DNA of 27,003 nt from an uncultured Oscillibacter sp. (lineage in GTDB: Bacteria; Bacillota; Clostridia; Oscillospirales; Oscillospiraceae): positions 1 to 27,003 of the forward strand of contig CAMHBH010000010.1 in NCBI GenBank assembly GCA_946183175.1, given 5' to 3'. A program made the position numbers and the translations under genes. Positions 8,553-15,609 of the stretch are shown piece by piece; position 1 is the stretch's first letter; every line of letters starts with the position of its first letter. A model generated the notes under the pieces. The model did not search any database. It saw nothing but the letters and a program-made list of their open reading frames with translations, and had not been told where the DNA came from.

Positions 8553-9293
8553 TTATTCTACCGTGACGACGCATTTCCGCCACGTCTTCCGGTTCTTGCA
8601 ATCCCAGATTCCCTGCAAGAGCACTTCCTTCACGTTCCCGGAGTACGGACTGCTCTCCTTTGCGCGCATATGCAAAGCGTCGTCGAACTTGTCCCCGGGC
8701 TTGCACGCCAACAGTCTCACTGCCGGACTGTCGAACGTCGAATTGTACTGTTCCAGCAGAAAGGCCAGCACGTCCGACATGGTTTCCCAGTCGGCACTCT
8801 CCGTCTCGCCGGGGAGTTCGCAACGGTTCCGCATGGCCTCCCAGTGCGCGACTATCTGGTTGTTGCGGCAGCCGTACACGAGAAAATGTAAGGGCGTATC
8901 CGTGGGGAGAAGTTTTTGCCACGTCTCGCCCGTCGCGGCGTAGCGGCGGCAGATGTCCAGCAGTTCCCGGAACGGCTCCAGGTCGCCTTTGATACGCTCT
9001 AGCGCGCTCTCCGCCGCGTCCCGGTCGGACAACGCCTGCTTGCGTTCGCCTTCGAGACGCTCTAACTTGTCTCGTGACGCTTTGAGTTCCGCCGTGAGGC
9101 GTTGTACTTCTTCTTTGAGGCGCTCTACTTCGCCGCTGTCGGGTATACCCGTTTCCAGTCGATTGAGGCGCTTATTTAATTCTTCTACTTGTCGATAAAG
9201 CGGCGCGACTTCCTCCGCGACAATGGCCTTTATTTTCTCTTGCGTCTCCTCCGAGAATTGACGCCCCGGCGTTGTGCCCGTATCTTTTACCAT
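8553..9293 (-). CDS. GrpE-like coiled-coil protein paired with the Hsp70-like ATPase
   Basis: A 246-aa protein. Residues about 15-100 form a long coiled coil (EEVAPLYRQVEELNKRLNRL, then repeated Leu/Glu/Lys heptads to ALERIKGDLEPF). The C-terminus reads PGDKFDDALHMRAKE, a gap, then VKEVLLQGIWDCKNRKTWRK and CVVTVE. This parallels the GrpE beta-domain signature (FDPxxHxA, then EVLQxGYxxxxRxxRxAxVxV). GrpE dimerises through its coil and opens Hsp70 to release ADP. The gene directly precedes the Hsp70-like gene, which strengthens the call. The middle (100-200) is longer than in housekeeping GrpE. The ATG has GGAGG upstream, and its start overlaps the patatin stop by 7 bp. Confidence 0.7.
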   Translation of the reverse strand: MVKDTGTTPGRQFSEETQEKIKAIVAEEVAPLYRQVEELNKRLNRLETGIPDSGEVERLKEEVQRLTAELKASRDKLERLEGERKQALSDRDAAESALERIKGDLEPFRELLDICRRYAATGETWQKLLPTDTPLHFLVYGCRNNQIVAHWEAMRNRCELPGETESADWETMSDVLAFLLEQYNSTFDSPAVRLLACKPGDKFDDALHMRAKESSPYSGNVKEVLLQGIWDCKNRKTWRKCVVTVE

Positions 9294-10438
9294 GAAAAGC
9301 CCTCCAAAGCGCGCAGGGCGTCCCGATACCCATGCCGCGCGCGTTCCGCCGTGATTTCCGGCGTCAGCTCAAATGTCGCGAGAAAGTCGTCCGTGAACCC
9401 CTCCCCGGGACGGATGACGCAAAATGTACAGGGTTCGGAATCGAACGGTATCCGCCACGGGCGGCCCTGTTCGCGCTTCAAGTCCACGACGACGAATTTC
9501 CGGTAGCCCGCCCCGTACAGCGGCCATATCGGCACATTGTCGTACAAGCCGCCGTCGTAGTACGCCCGCCCGCGGAAGTCGACCGGGTCGTAGGCGGGCG
9601 GAATCGCCGACGAGGCCAGCAACAGGCGCACGGTGTCCATATTCGACAGCCCCCGCCACGAAATGTAGTGCGCGTCCGGGTCCGTGAGTTCGTCCGCGAA
9701 TGCCGCCCCTTGCGCGTCGAACAGTCCCGGCAACAGCAGGAACGTTTCTTCGAGCGGCGTCACCGTGGAGAATAACGCGTACTCGCGGCGCTTTTCGGGG
9801 TCAAGCCGCTTTATGACCGGGAGCAGGTGCCGCTCTAATTCCGGTTGCGAAATAAAGCTGTCTTCGAGCAGTTCGAGGAGCCACGGCGGGAGTATACTTT
9901 CACTGTGCCGCCGTCCGTAGGCGCGGGTACGGCGTTCGATGTCGTCGCGCTGTGTGCGCCTGATGTCGGGGTCGCTCAACCGTAGCCAGAGTTCGTAGGC
10001 CGCGCGCCAGCCCCCCGACAGAAACAGCGGCGTGTTAATCGCGCCAATCGAGACGCCCGAAAAGCCCGTGACGCGTGTCGAAAGGCCCGTCTCGCACAGG
10101 GCGCGCCATACGCCGACCTGATACGCCCCTTTCGCGCCGCCGCCCGCCAGTACAAGCCCGATTTTCCCCCGGTTGCGGGTGTCCGGGGACGCAAGGAACG
10201 CTTTCAGCGCGAAATACAAGGCGCTCTCGTCTCCCTGTAGCTGTACGCCGCGCGCGGCGTCGCGCACTCTCGCCCGGTGCGACACGGAATCGGTCTCAAT
10301 CCGCAGGCGTCCGCGCGTGATTTGCGCGCGCCATTCGCCGCCCGTCGCGGAAGGCGTCTCCCCACGGAACGGGGTCTGTTGTAGGAACTGTTCCAGCGCG
10401 CGCGCCGTCAGACGTTCGTCGATTCGTTTCCAGTTCAT
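9287..10438 (-). CDS. Patatin-like phospholipase with an N-terminal extension
   Basis: A 383-aa patatin-family serine acyl hydrolase. It has the oxyanion-hole loop GGGAKG (99-104), the nucleophile elbow GVSIG (Ser130), SSAIPPAYDPV (276-286) and the catalytic Asp in YYDGG (Asp295), so the Ser/Asp dyad is intact. Such enzymes cleave fatty acyl chains from membrane lipids. The first 90 residues, before the GKIGLVLAGG strand, are an extra basic domain not typical of stand-alone patatins and could be a docking or inhibitory part. There is no signal peptide, so it acts from the cytoplasm. It lies between the GrpE-like gene (7-bp overlap) and the DUF697-like gene (8-base gap). Patatins are known effectors in anti-phage systems (CapV of CBASS), but no nucleotide cyclase is present here. 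Confidence 0.9.
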   Translation of the reverse strand: MNWKRIDERLTARALEQFLQQTPFRGETPSATGGEWRAQITRGRLRIETDSVSHRARVRDAARGVQLQGDESALYFALKAFLASPDTRNRGKIGLVLAGGGAKGAYQVGVWRALCETGLSTRVTGFSGVSIGAINTPLFLSGGWRAAYELWLRLSDPDIRRTQRDDIERRTRAYGRRHSESILPPWLLELLEDSFISQPELERHLLPVIKRLDPEKRREYALFSTVTPLEETFLLLPGLFDAQGAAFADELTDPDAHYISWRGLSNMDTVRLLLASSAIPPAYDPVDFRGRAYYDGGLYDNVPIWPLYGAGYRKFVVVDLKREQGRPWRIPFDSEPCTFCVIRPGEGFTDDFLATFELTPEITAERARHGYRDALRALEGFSW

Positions 10439-10446
10439 AGCCTGTC

Positions 10447-11034
10447 CTACTCCTCAAAGCGGATTCTCCAGCGCGGCGGTTCGGCGTCCGTGCTTTCGTC
10501 CGGCGCGGGCGTATCGGGAGTTACGTCCGGCGCGGGCGCGTCGTGGATTTTATCCGGCGCGGACGTGTCGGGGAGTTCTTCCGCTTTGACAAGTTCCTTG
10601 AACTTTTTCAGCGCGTCCGGCGTTTTCAGATAGTCGCTGTCGACTTCGTTCTCGGACATCCAAACCATCAGTTTAATATAAACCTCTCCGATAAACGTTG
10701 TCAAGGCCCCGGCGGTTCCGGCGGAAATAGCGGTTCCGGCGGCGGTTCCCCAGAAGGGCACCGCCTTCAACAGACTGGATACCGCCGTTTTTCCCAGGAA
10801 CGTCGCCCCGCTGACGCTTATCGCGGAGTAAATCAGCGTCGTGAGCACCGCCTTGCTGACTTTGAAACCGAATGTGGCGGTAATCGAACTCAGCATAAGA
10901 AACTGTTCTCCGATAAGGGGGAACATGTCCGCGACGGGAATCGGGATAACAGCCGTGGCGAGACTGCCCGCCGCCGCCGCGGCTACGATTTTATGGGCCT
11001 GTGCCTTTTTTTCGTCCAGAGATTTTTCAGACAT
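10447..11034 (-). CDS. DUF697-like membrane protein with an acidic Pro-rich tail
   Basis: A 195-aa protein. The ATG at 11034-11032 has AAAGGAG upstream; a longer frame runs back into rsmI but has no start signal. Residues about 12-120 are Ala/Gly-rich hydrophobic helices (VAAAAAGSLATAVIPIPVAD, then segments around ITATFGFKVSKAVLTT and GTAAGTAISAGTAGALTTF). The pattern resembles DUF697, the membrane domain attached to some Era-like GTPases, although no GTPase domain is present. The C-terminal 50 residues are a low-complexity tail with APD-type repeats (APDKIHDAPAPDVTPDTPAP). It is the first cluster gene, five bases after rsmI, and could be the membrane anchor or pore component. Confidence 0.75.
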   Translation of the reverse strand: MSEKSLDEKKAQAHKIVAAAAAGSLATAVIPIPVADMFPLIGEQFLMLSSITATFGFKVSKAVLTTLIYSAISVSGATFLGKTAVSSLLKAVPFWGTAAGTAISAGTAGALTTFIGEVYIKLMVWMSENEVDSDYLKTPDALKKFKELVKAEELPDTSAPDKIHDAPAPDVTPDTPAPDESTDAEPPRWRIRFEE

Positions 11035-11039
11035 ACGAA

Positions 11040-11882
11040 CTACTCCTTTCCGGACAGTTCCAGCGCGGCGGCGTAGAGTTGATTCTTGGAAAGCCCGGTA
11101 CGCCCCGCGACTTGCGCCGCCGCTCCTTTCAGACGCGCCCCGGCGTCGCGGAGCGCGAGCACCTCCGCGACCGCGTCCTCTACGGAGACTGTCGGCGCGT
11201 CGTCCGGCGCGGCCCCTTCGAGGACAAGCACGTACTCCCCGCGCGGCGGCACCGTCTCGTAGTACGCGACGGCCTCCCCTAACGTCATGCGCATGGTCTC
11301 CTCGTGGAGCTTCGTCAACTCCCGGCACAGCGCAATCCGGCGTTGCGGCCCGAATGCCGCGCAGAAGTCCGCGAGCGTGCCGCGTAATTTGTGCGGGGCC
11401 TCGTGGAAAATCATCGTGCGTTCCTCCGTCCGCAACGCTTCTAAACGTTCGCGGCGGCTTTTCTTGTTTACCGTAAGAAAGCCCTCGAACGCGAAACGCC
11501 CCGTAGGTAATCCGCTGACGGCGAGCGCGTTGACCGCCGCGCAACAGCCCGGTATCGCAAGCACCGGAATTCCGGCCTCCGCGCACAGGCGCACCAAATC
11601 CTCCCCGGGGTCGGAAATCGCGGGCGTTCCGGCGTCGGTGACTAACGCGCAGGATTCGCCGGCGAGCAGGCGCTGTAGGATACTCCGCCCCGCCGTGACG
11701 TGGTTGTGTTCGTGGTAACTCGTCAGCGGCTTTTGTATGCCGAAGTGGTTCAGCAGTTTGACGGAAACGCGGGTGTCCTCCGCGGCGATAAAGTCCACGC
11801 CGCCGAGGGTCTCGACGGCGCGCGGGGAGAAGTCGCCCAGATTCCCGATGGGCGTGGCGACGAGGTAAAGCGTACCCGGCAT
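11040..11882 (-). CDS. rsmI: 16S rRNA (cytidine1402-2'-O)-methyltransferase RsmI
   Basis: A 280-aa full-length member of the tetrapyrrole-methylase fold family. MPGTLYLVATPIGNLGDFSP at the N-terminus, the EDTR motif near 36-39, ALVTDAGTPAISDPG and AIPGCCAAVNALAVSGLPT are the classical RsmI signatures. It methylates the ribose of C1402 in the 30S P site using SAM. Its start lies 16 bases after the trmN6-like stop, a common pairing in Firmicutes. Its stop is five bases from the start of the DUF697-like gene, so the unusual cluster is joined directly to this housekeeping gene. Confidence 0.95.
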   Translation of the reverse strand: MPGTLYLVATPIGNLGDFSPRAVETLGGVDFIAAEDTRVSVKLLNHFGIQKPLTSYHEHNHVTAGRSILQRLLAGESCALVTDAGTPAISDPGEDLVRLCAEAGIPVLAIPGCCAAVNALAVSGLPTGRFAFEGFLTVNKKSRRERLEALRTEERTMIFHEAPHKLRGTLADFCAAFGPQRRIALCRELTKLHEETMRMTLGEAVAYYETVPPRGEYVLVLEGAAPDDAPTVSVEDAVAEVLALRDAGARLKGAAAQVAGRTGLSKNQLYAAALELSGKE

Positions 11883-11898
11883 ATTACAGGCCTCCAGT

Positions 11899-12627
11899 CT
11901 ACGGGCGCGTGTCGCGAAAGTAAATCGTGTCGAGTTCGGGCGTGGGGGTGCCGTCGGGGCGGCGGAGTACCAGCGGGCGCTCTATCGTAAGTCCGGGTTT
12001 GCCGCCCCGGCGTCCCTCGACGAGTATCAGCGAGGGCGGCGCGTCGGCGGTCTCGTGTACGAGGCGCAGACGTTTCGCCTCACAGCGCCCCTCCCGCAGA
12101 CAGCACAGCACATCCGCGAGGCGTTCGGGCTTGTGGACGAGGCAGAACGCCCCGCCCCAGCGTAGCAAGTAGGCGGCGGCGCGCACGAGTTCCGGGAGCG
12201 TACAGGCGGATTCGTGCCGCGCCGCGCGTCGGGCGTCCCCGGACGCCGGCACCCCGTGTCCGTCAGGATAATACGGCGGGTTCGACACAATCAGGTCAAA
12301 AGAACCCGTCGCGAAACGTGCGGGGGCGTCGCGCAAGTCCATGCGGTACGATTGCAGACGCCCCGATAATCCGTTGATTTCCGCACAGCGTTCGGCCAGG
12401 GCGACGGCCTCCGGCGACTGTTCCAGTCCGGCGACGCTCAACGACGGTTCCCTCTGTAGCAGGAGCAGTCCGAGCAGTCCGGTACCGCTCCCGAGGTCGC
12501 ACACCCGCAGGCCGCGTTTGAGGCGCGGCAGGGACGACAACACGAAACTGTCCGTGCCGGGCCGGAACAGCCCGTCCTCCCACGCAAAACGGTAGCCGTC
12601 CGGCCTTAGCGCTTCCCAGTGTTCCAT
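11899..12627 (-). CDS. trmN6: tRNA1(Val) (adenine37-N6)-methyltransferase, TrmN6/YfiC type
   Basis: A 242-aa Rossmann methyltransferase with SAM motif CDLGSGTGLLGL (43-54) and the N6-adenine motif NPPY at 116-119. Firmicute orthologues sit beside rsmI and are annotated as tRNA1(Val) A37-N6 methyltransferases. The frame is open upstream to 12840, but the natural start is the ATG at 12627-12625 (MEHWEALRPDGYRFAWEDG), with GAGG eight bases upstream. Two further near-copies of this start region lie just upstream (ATGs at 12659 and 12706) but are out of frame and close after 17 and 22 codons. The 82-base gap after hslO consists almost entirely of those copies. Confidence 0.88.
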   Translation of the reverse strand: MEHWEALRPDGYRFAWEDGLFRPGTDSFVLSSLPRLKRGLRVCDLGSGTGLLGLLLLQREPSLSVAGLEQSPEAVALAERCAEINGLSGRLQSYRMDLRDAPARFATGSFDLIVSNPPYYPDGHGVPASGDARRAARHESACTLPELVRAAAYLLRWGGAFCLVHKPERLADVLCCLREGRCEAKRLRLVHETADAPPSLILVEGRRGGKPGLTIERPLVLRRPDGTPTPELDTIYFRDTRP

Positions 12628-12714
12628 ACGTCCGGCCTCAAAAATTCCCGGCGTTCCATACGTCACAGCGGCAGGCGTCCGGCCCCAAAAATTTCCGGTG
12701 TTCCATACGTCACA
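12597..12714 (-). repeat. Triplicated 5' end of the trmN6-like gene
   Basis: Two 39-nt copies (12714-12676 and 12667-12629, three mismatches, 8-nt spacer) are followed by a diverged third copy (12627-12597, about 24 of 31 bases alike) that forms the real gene start. Each copy contains the ATG and ends in GGCCGGACG. The copies would encode MEHRKFLGPD, MERREFLRPD and MEHWEALRPD. Offsets of 47 and 32 bases put copies 1 and 2 out of frame with the gene. Copy 1 begins within the end of hslO. Confidence 0.85.
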
Positions 12715-13588
12715 TTTGTTCGAGCAGGGCTTCCAAGTCCGCGCGTGTAAAGGCCTGTACGTTGCCGCAGAAGCGGCAGGACAATTCGGCGTGGCCCTGT
12801 TCGTCCAACAGTTTGCGCAGTTCCGGACGCCCCAGCGCAATGAGCGCCGCTTCCATACGGCGGCGGCTGCAGTCGCAACGGTACGCCACGGGGGCGCTCT
12901 CCAGAATGTCTAATTGAAACTCCGGCAGGGCCTTTCGCAACAGTTCCGCCGGGTCGGGATTGCCGCGCAAAGCCGCCGTCACGGGCCCGAGCGACAGTAC
13001 GCCCCGCTCCACGCGCGAAATCACGTCCTCCGGCGCGCCGGGGAGTAGCTGAATCAGCGTGCCCCCGGCGGCGAGTACGCTCTGGTCGCGGTCGAGCAGG
13101 ACGCCCAGCGCGCAGACGGTCGGAATCTGTTCCGATTCGGCGAAGTAGGCCGCGATGTCCTCCGCGATTTCCCCGCTGAGCAGTCCGACACTCCCCGTAT
13201 AGGGTTCTTTCATGCGCAGGTCGCGGATAATCGTCAGGGTTCCGTCGCGCCCGACGGCCCCGCCGACATCGAGTTTCCCGTCGGCGCGGAGGGGCATGTC
13301 GACGCCGGGGTTGTCGACGTAGCCGCGCACGTTGCCCTCGTGGTCGGATACCGCCAGCACAGCCCCCAGCGGCCCGCCGCCCTTGAATTGCAACGTGACG
13401 CTCGCGGCGTCCTCCTTCATGGCGTTGCCCATCATCGACGCCGCCGCCAGCGTCCGCCCCAGCGCGGCGGTCGCCACTGGTAATGTCTTATGAATCTGCC
13501 GAGCGCGTTCGGTCAGGGCGCGCGTCGACACCGCCGCCGCCTTGACGTAGCCGTCCGCGGACACCGCCCGGACTAGACAATCACTCAT
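12710..13588 (-). CDS. hslO: Redox-regulated chaperone Hsp33
   Basis: A 292-aa full-length Hsp33. The N-terminal domain (VRAVSADGYVKAAAVSTRAL, GRTLAAASMMGNAMK, GYVDNP) is typical. The C-terminal zinc switch has all four cysteines, as CDC in YRCDCSRRR and CRFC in LSCRFCGN. In reducing conditions the cysteines hold zinc; oxidative unfolding activates holdase activity in the cytosol. AAGGAG precedes the ATG. The gene starts one base after the methyltransferase stop, so it is cotranscribed with it. Confidence 0.95.
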   Translation of the reverse strand: MSDCLVRAVSADGYVKAAAVSTRALTERARQIHKTLPVATAALGRTLAAASMMGNAMKEDAASVTLQFKGGGPLGAVLAVSDHEGNVRGYVDNPGVDMPLRADGKLDVGGAVGRDGTLTIIRDLRMKEPYTGSVGLLSGEIAEDIAAYFAESEQIPTVCALGVLLDRDQSVLAAGGTLIQLLPGAPEDVISRVERGVLSLGPVTAALRGNPDPAELLRKALPEFQLDILESAPVAYRCDCSRRRMEAALIALGRPELRKLLDEQGHAELSCRFCGNVQAFTRADLEALLEQM

Positions 13589-13589
13589 A

Positions 13590-14354
13590 CTATAACTCCT
13601 TCTCCGCTGATACGTTCCAGCGGGTTTCGTTGTCTTTCGGGGGCTTGCGCGACAGGTCGCCCGTGATTTCCACGTTTACGAATCCGGCGTCCCGCAGAAA
13701 TTCCCGGATTTGTTCCGTACTCCAAGCGCGCTCCCGGTGCTCCTCGTAATCCCGCTCCCACGCGCCGTCGGGGCGTAAGTGGAACAAGTCCACCTGCCAC
13801 ACGCAGACTTGACGCTTTCCCGAAAAGAACGTCCGCCAGACGCAGAAACTTTCCTCCGTCTCGTCGAGATACGTCTGCCTGTCCATGAGGCGGAAGCGGT
13901 AGGGCGTATTCAAGTCGAACAGGAACCGCCCGCCCGGGCTGAGACAGCGGTACACGCGCCGGAACGTTTCGCGCAAGTCGCGCTCACGGGTCAGGTAGTT
14001 GACGGAATCGAGCGTGGAAACGACGCCGTCCACGGGGGCGGCGAGTTTCAGGCGCGGCATCGACTGACAGATGAACAGGGGCGGCGGCACGTCTCCGGGG
14101 AGGGTGTCGCCCTTGCGGACGGCTTCCGTAAGCATTTCGGCGGAGCTGTCCGCCGCGATGACGCGGAAGCCTTCCCGGGAAAGTCCCCACGCGACAGTAC
14201 CCGTGCCACAGCCCAAGTCAAGCACCGTCCGCACGGGGACGGCGCTTTCGCGGAGGCGTCCGGCAAGGAAGGCTATCCGGGCGGGGTAGTCGCCGTCCCA
14301 CATGAGCCCGTCGTAGCTCGACGAGAGGGACGCGTATGGCCGGGGCGGCGTCAC
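13590..14354 (-). CDS. Class I SAM-dependent methyltransferase (YqeM-like)
   Basis: A 254-aa protein with the SAM motif VLDLGCGTGTVAWGLS (about 43-58), acidic loop VIAADSSAEML and post-II VDGVVSTLDSVNYL. The end resembles B. subtilis YqeM-type methyltransferases (FLRDAGFVNVEI). The start is a GTG at 14354-14352 that overlaps the TGA of the preceding gene (GTGA) with GGAGG seven bases upstream, so it is translationally coupled to the TrpR-like regulator. Substrate unknown. Confidence 0.85.
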   Translation of the reverse strand: MTPPRPYASLSSSYDGLMWDGDYPARIAFLAGRLRESAVPVRTVLDLGCGTGTVAWGLSREGFRVIAADSSAEMLTEAVRKGDTLPGDVPPPLFICQSMPRLKLAAPVDGVVSTLDSVNYLTRERDLRETFRRVYRCLSPGGRFLFDLNTPYRFRLMDRQTYLDETEESFCVWRTFFSGKRQVCVWQVDLFHLRPDGAWERDYEEHRERAWSTEQIREFLRDAGFVNVEITGDLSRKPPKDNETRWNVSAEKEL

Positions 14355-14647
14355 GGCTTTTCCTCCGGCGGAATCCGCGCGAAGAGGCGCTCATAGGCCC
14401 CGGTTCCGTAGTTGAGGGAGCGGCTGACGCGGCTGATAGTCGCGCTGGAGGCCCCGGTACGCTTCAGGATTTCGCTGTAAATCCAGCCCCGGTAGAGCAG
14501 GTAGGCCACCTCGAAGCGCTGTTCCATGGAGCGCAATTCCGGAACCGTGCAAAGGTCCTGAAAGAACTCGTAGCACTCCTGTTCGTCCTTGAGTTGCAGG
14601 ATGGCTTTGTAAAGCTCGTCATTCTTTTCTTTTCTTCCGATTTTCAT
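14351..14647 (-). CDS. TrpR-related DNA-binding protein, YerC/YecD family
   Basis: A 98-aa helical protein of the TrpR-like YerC/YecD family. ELYKAILQLKDEQECYEFFQ and DLCTVPELRSMEQRFEVA are followed by a helix-turn-helix ending TGASSATISRVSRSLNYG. I chose the ATG at 14647 (MKIGRKEKNDE) because AAAGGA precedes it; the upstream ATG at 14683 has no ribosome binding site. It is the first gene of the 13.4-kb minus-strand run and the obvious candidate to regulate it, although no operator can be read from the sequence. Confidence 0.9.
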   Translation of the reverse strand: MKIGRKEKNDELYKAILQLKDEQECYEFFQDLCTVPELRSMEQRFEVAYLLYRGWIYSEILKRTGASSATISRVSRSLNYGTGAYERLFARIPPEEKP

Positions 14648-14706
14648 GGGTAAACCGTCCTTTCTCCCGTGGGCGTCCCTCATGTCTCTGACGGCGCGTG
14701 TTCGTC

Positions 14707-14735
14707 ATTTTACCACAAACGCGCCGGGAAAGCAA
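14707..14735 (-). promoter_or_regulatory. Promoter of the long minus-strand operon
   Basis: TTGCTT (14730-14735), a 17-bp spacer and TAAAAT (14707-14712) on the minus strand, about 60 bases before the first start codon. No other clear promoter or terminator is seen in the short gaps down to 1275, so this may drive all twelve genes. Confidence 0.55.
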
Positions 14736-14846
14736 AGCCTTTTTTCGGGAAATCTTCCATGCGGGCCGCGCACGGAATGGCCCCTCTTTCACTCGCGCGC
14801 GGCGGGGAGGCAAAAGCGGGGTAAGCGGCACGGCGCGCACGCGACA

Positions 14847-14883
14847 GCCTCCCGGGGCATAGTCTGGAACAGGCCCGGGAGGC
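14847..14883 (+). promoter_or_regulatory. 10-bp inverted repeat in the leader of the DUF3298 gene
   Basis: GCCTCCCGGG (14847-14856) and CCCGGGAGGC (14874-14883) are perfect inverted repeats around a 17-nt loop that holds CATAGTCTGG. The arm ends 24 bases before the ATG. It can be an operator or an mRNA hairpin. The CATAnnCT in the loop recalls sporulation-sigma -10 elements, but I see no matching -35. The rest of 14648-14907 holds only the minus-strand promoter. Confidence 0.5.
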
Positions 14884-14907
14884 TTGCGGGGAGAGGGAGC
14901 GGTTGAC

Positions 14908-15582
14908 ATGGCAGAGTTCACGGTACAAACTACGGAGACCGAGCGCGTATGGGACGCGGAGGGCGTCCCGGTACTGACGGCGCGCGCGTCCATGCCGAAG
15001 CCCGTCGGGACGGAGCGCCGCTACCGGAGAATCGCTTCCTTCTACCGCCTACAGGAGCGCGCGTTCTTCCAATACTGCCAACGCGAGTTGCGCCCGTGGG
15101 CCGAGACGGAGTACCGCGCGGCGGCGAAAAACAGTGTACCGCGCTCGTGTTCCTGTGCGACGCTGAACTTTCAGGAGACGTACCGGGCGGGGCGGCTGTG
15201 GAGCCTCTACACGGAATTGCGGGAGAACGCCGCGCCGGGGCCGACGTTCCGCCGCCGCTGGGGCGATACGTGGGACATCGTCACGGGCTACCCCGTCGCG
15301 CTGCCCGACTTCTTCCCGCCGCGCTTCCGCTGGAAACAGGCGCTGTGGCGTCTGGCGGCGGAGGAAATCGAACGGCAGGAGCGGCGCGGCCTCGCGCAGT
15401 ACCACCCCGACTGGCGGCGGAGACTGCGCCGCTGTTTCAATCCCGCGAACTACTGCCTCACGCCCGAGGGCGTGGCGTTCTTCTACCCGATGTACGCGCT
15501 GGCCCCGGCGGCGGAGGGAATCCCGTGCTTCCTGTACCCGTGGGACGGAGACCCGCCCCTTTCCGTCAGACAGATACGGTAA
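14908..15582 (+). CDS. DUF3298-domain protein (RsiV-like)
   Basis: A 224-aa soluble protein. The C-terminal third (FNPANYCLTPEGVAFFYPMY, then LAPAAEGIPCFLYPW) matches the DUF3298 module found in RsiV and related Clostridia proteins, and the N-terminal half resembles its companion region. No transmembrane helix or signal peptide is seen, unlike RsiV, so anti-sigma function cannot be assumed. The ATG at 14908 follows GGGAG by eight bases; the frame extends 24 bases upstream without a better start. It is a single gene, divergent from the long operon and convergent with the thioesterase across a 27-base gap in which I see no clear terminator. Confidence 0.75.
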   Translation: MAEFTVQTTETERVWDAEGVPVLTARASMPKPVGTERRYRRIASFYRLQERAFFQYCQRELRPWAETEYRAAAKNSVPRSCSCATLNFQETYRAGRLWSLYTELRENAAPGPTFRRRWGDTWDIVTGYPVALPDFFPPRFRWKQALWRLAAEEIERQERRGLAQYHPDWRRRLRRCFNPANYCLTPEGVAFFYPMYALAPAAEGIPCFLYPWDGDPPLSVRQIR

Positions 15583-15609
15583 GGCAGGGAATCCCGCGCG
15601 GCGCGCCCG

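Noticed and set aside
9287..10438. CBASS operon with a patatin effector
   Set aside because: No CD-NTase, Cap2/Cap3 or HORMA-like gene is present among the neighbours, so the patatin alone does not make it CBASS.
12597..12714. CRISPR-like repeats
   Set aside because: Only two close copies and one diverged copy, unequal spacing, no spacers of constant length and no cas genes; they are duplications of a gene start.
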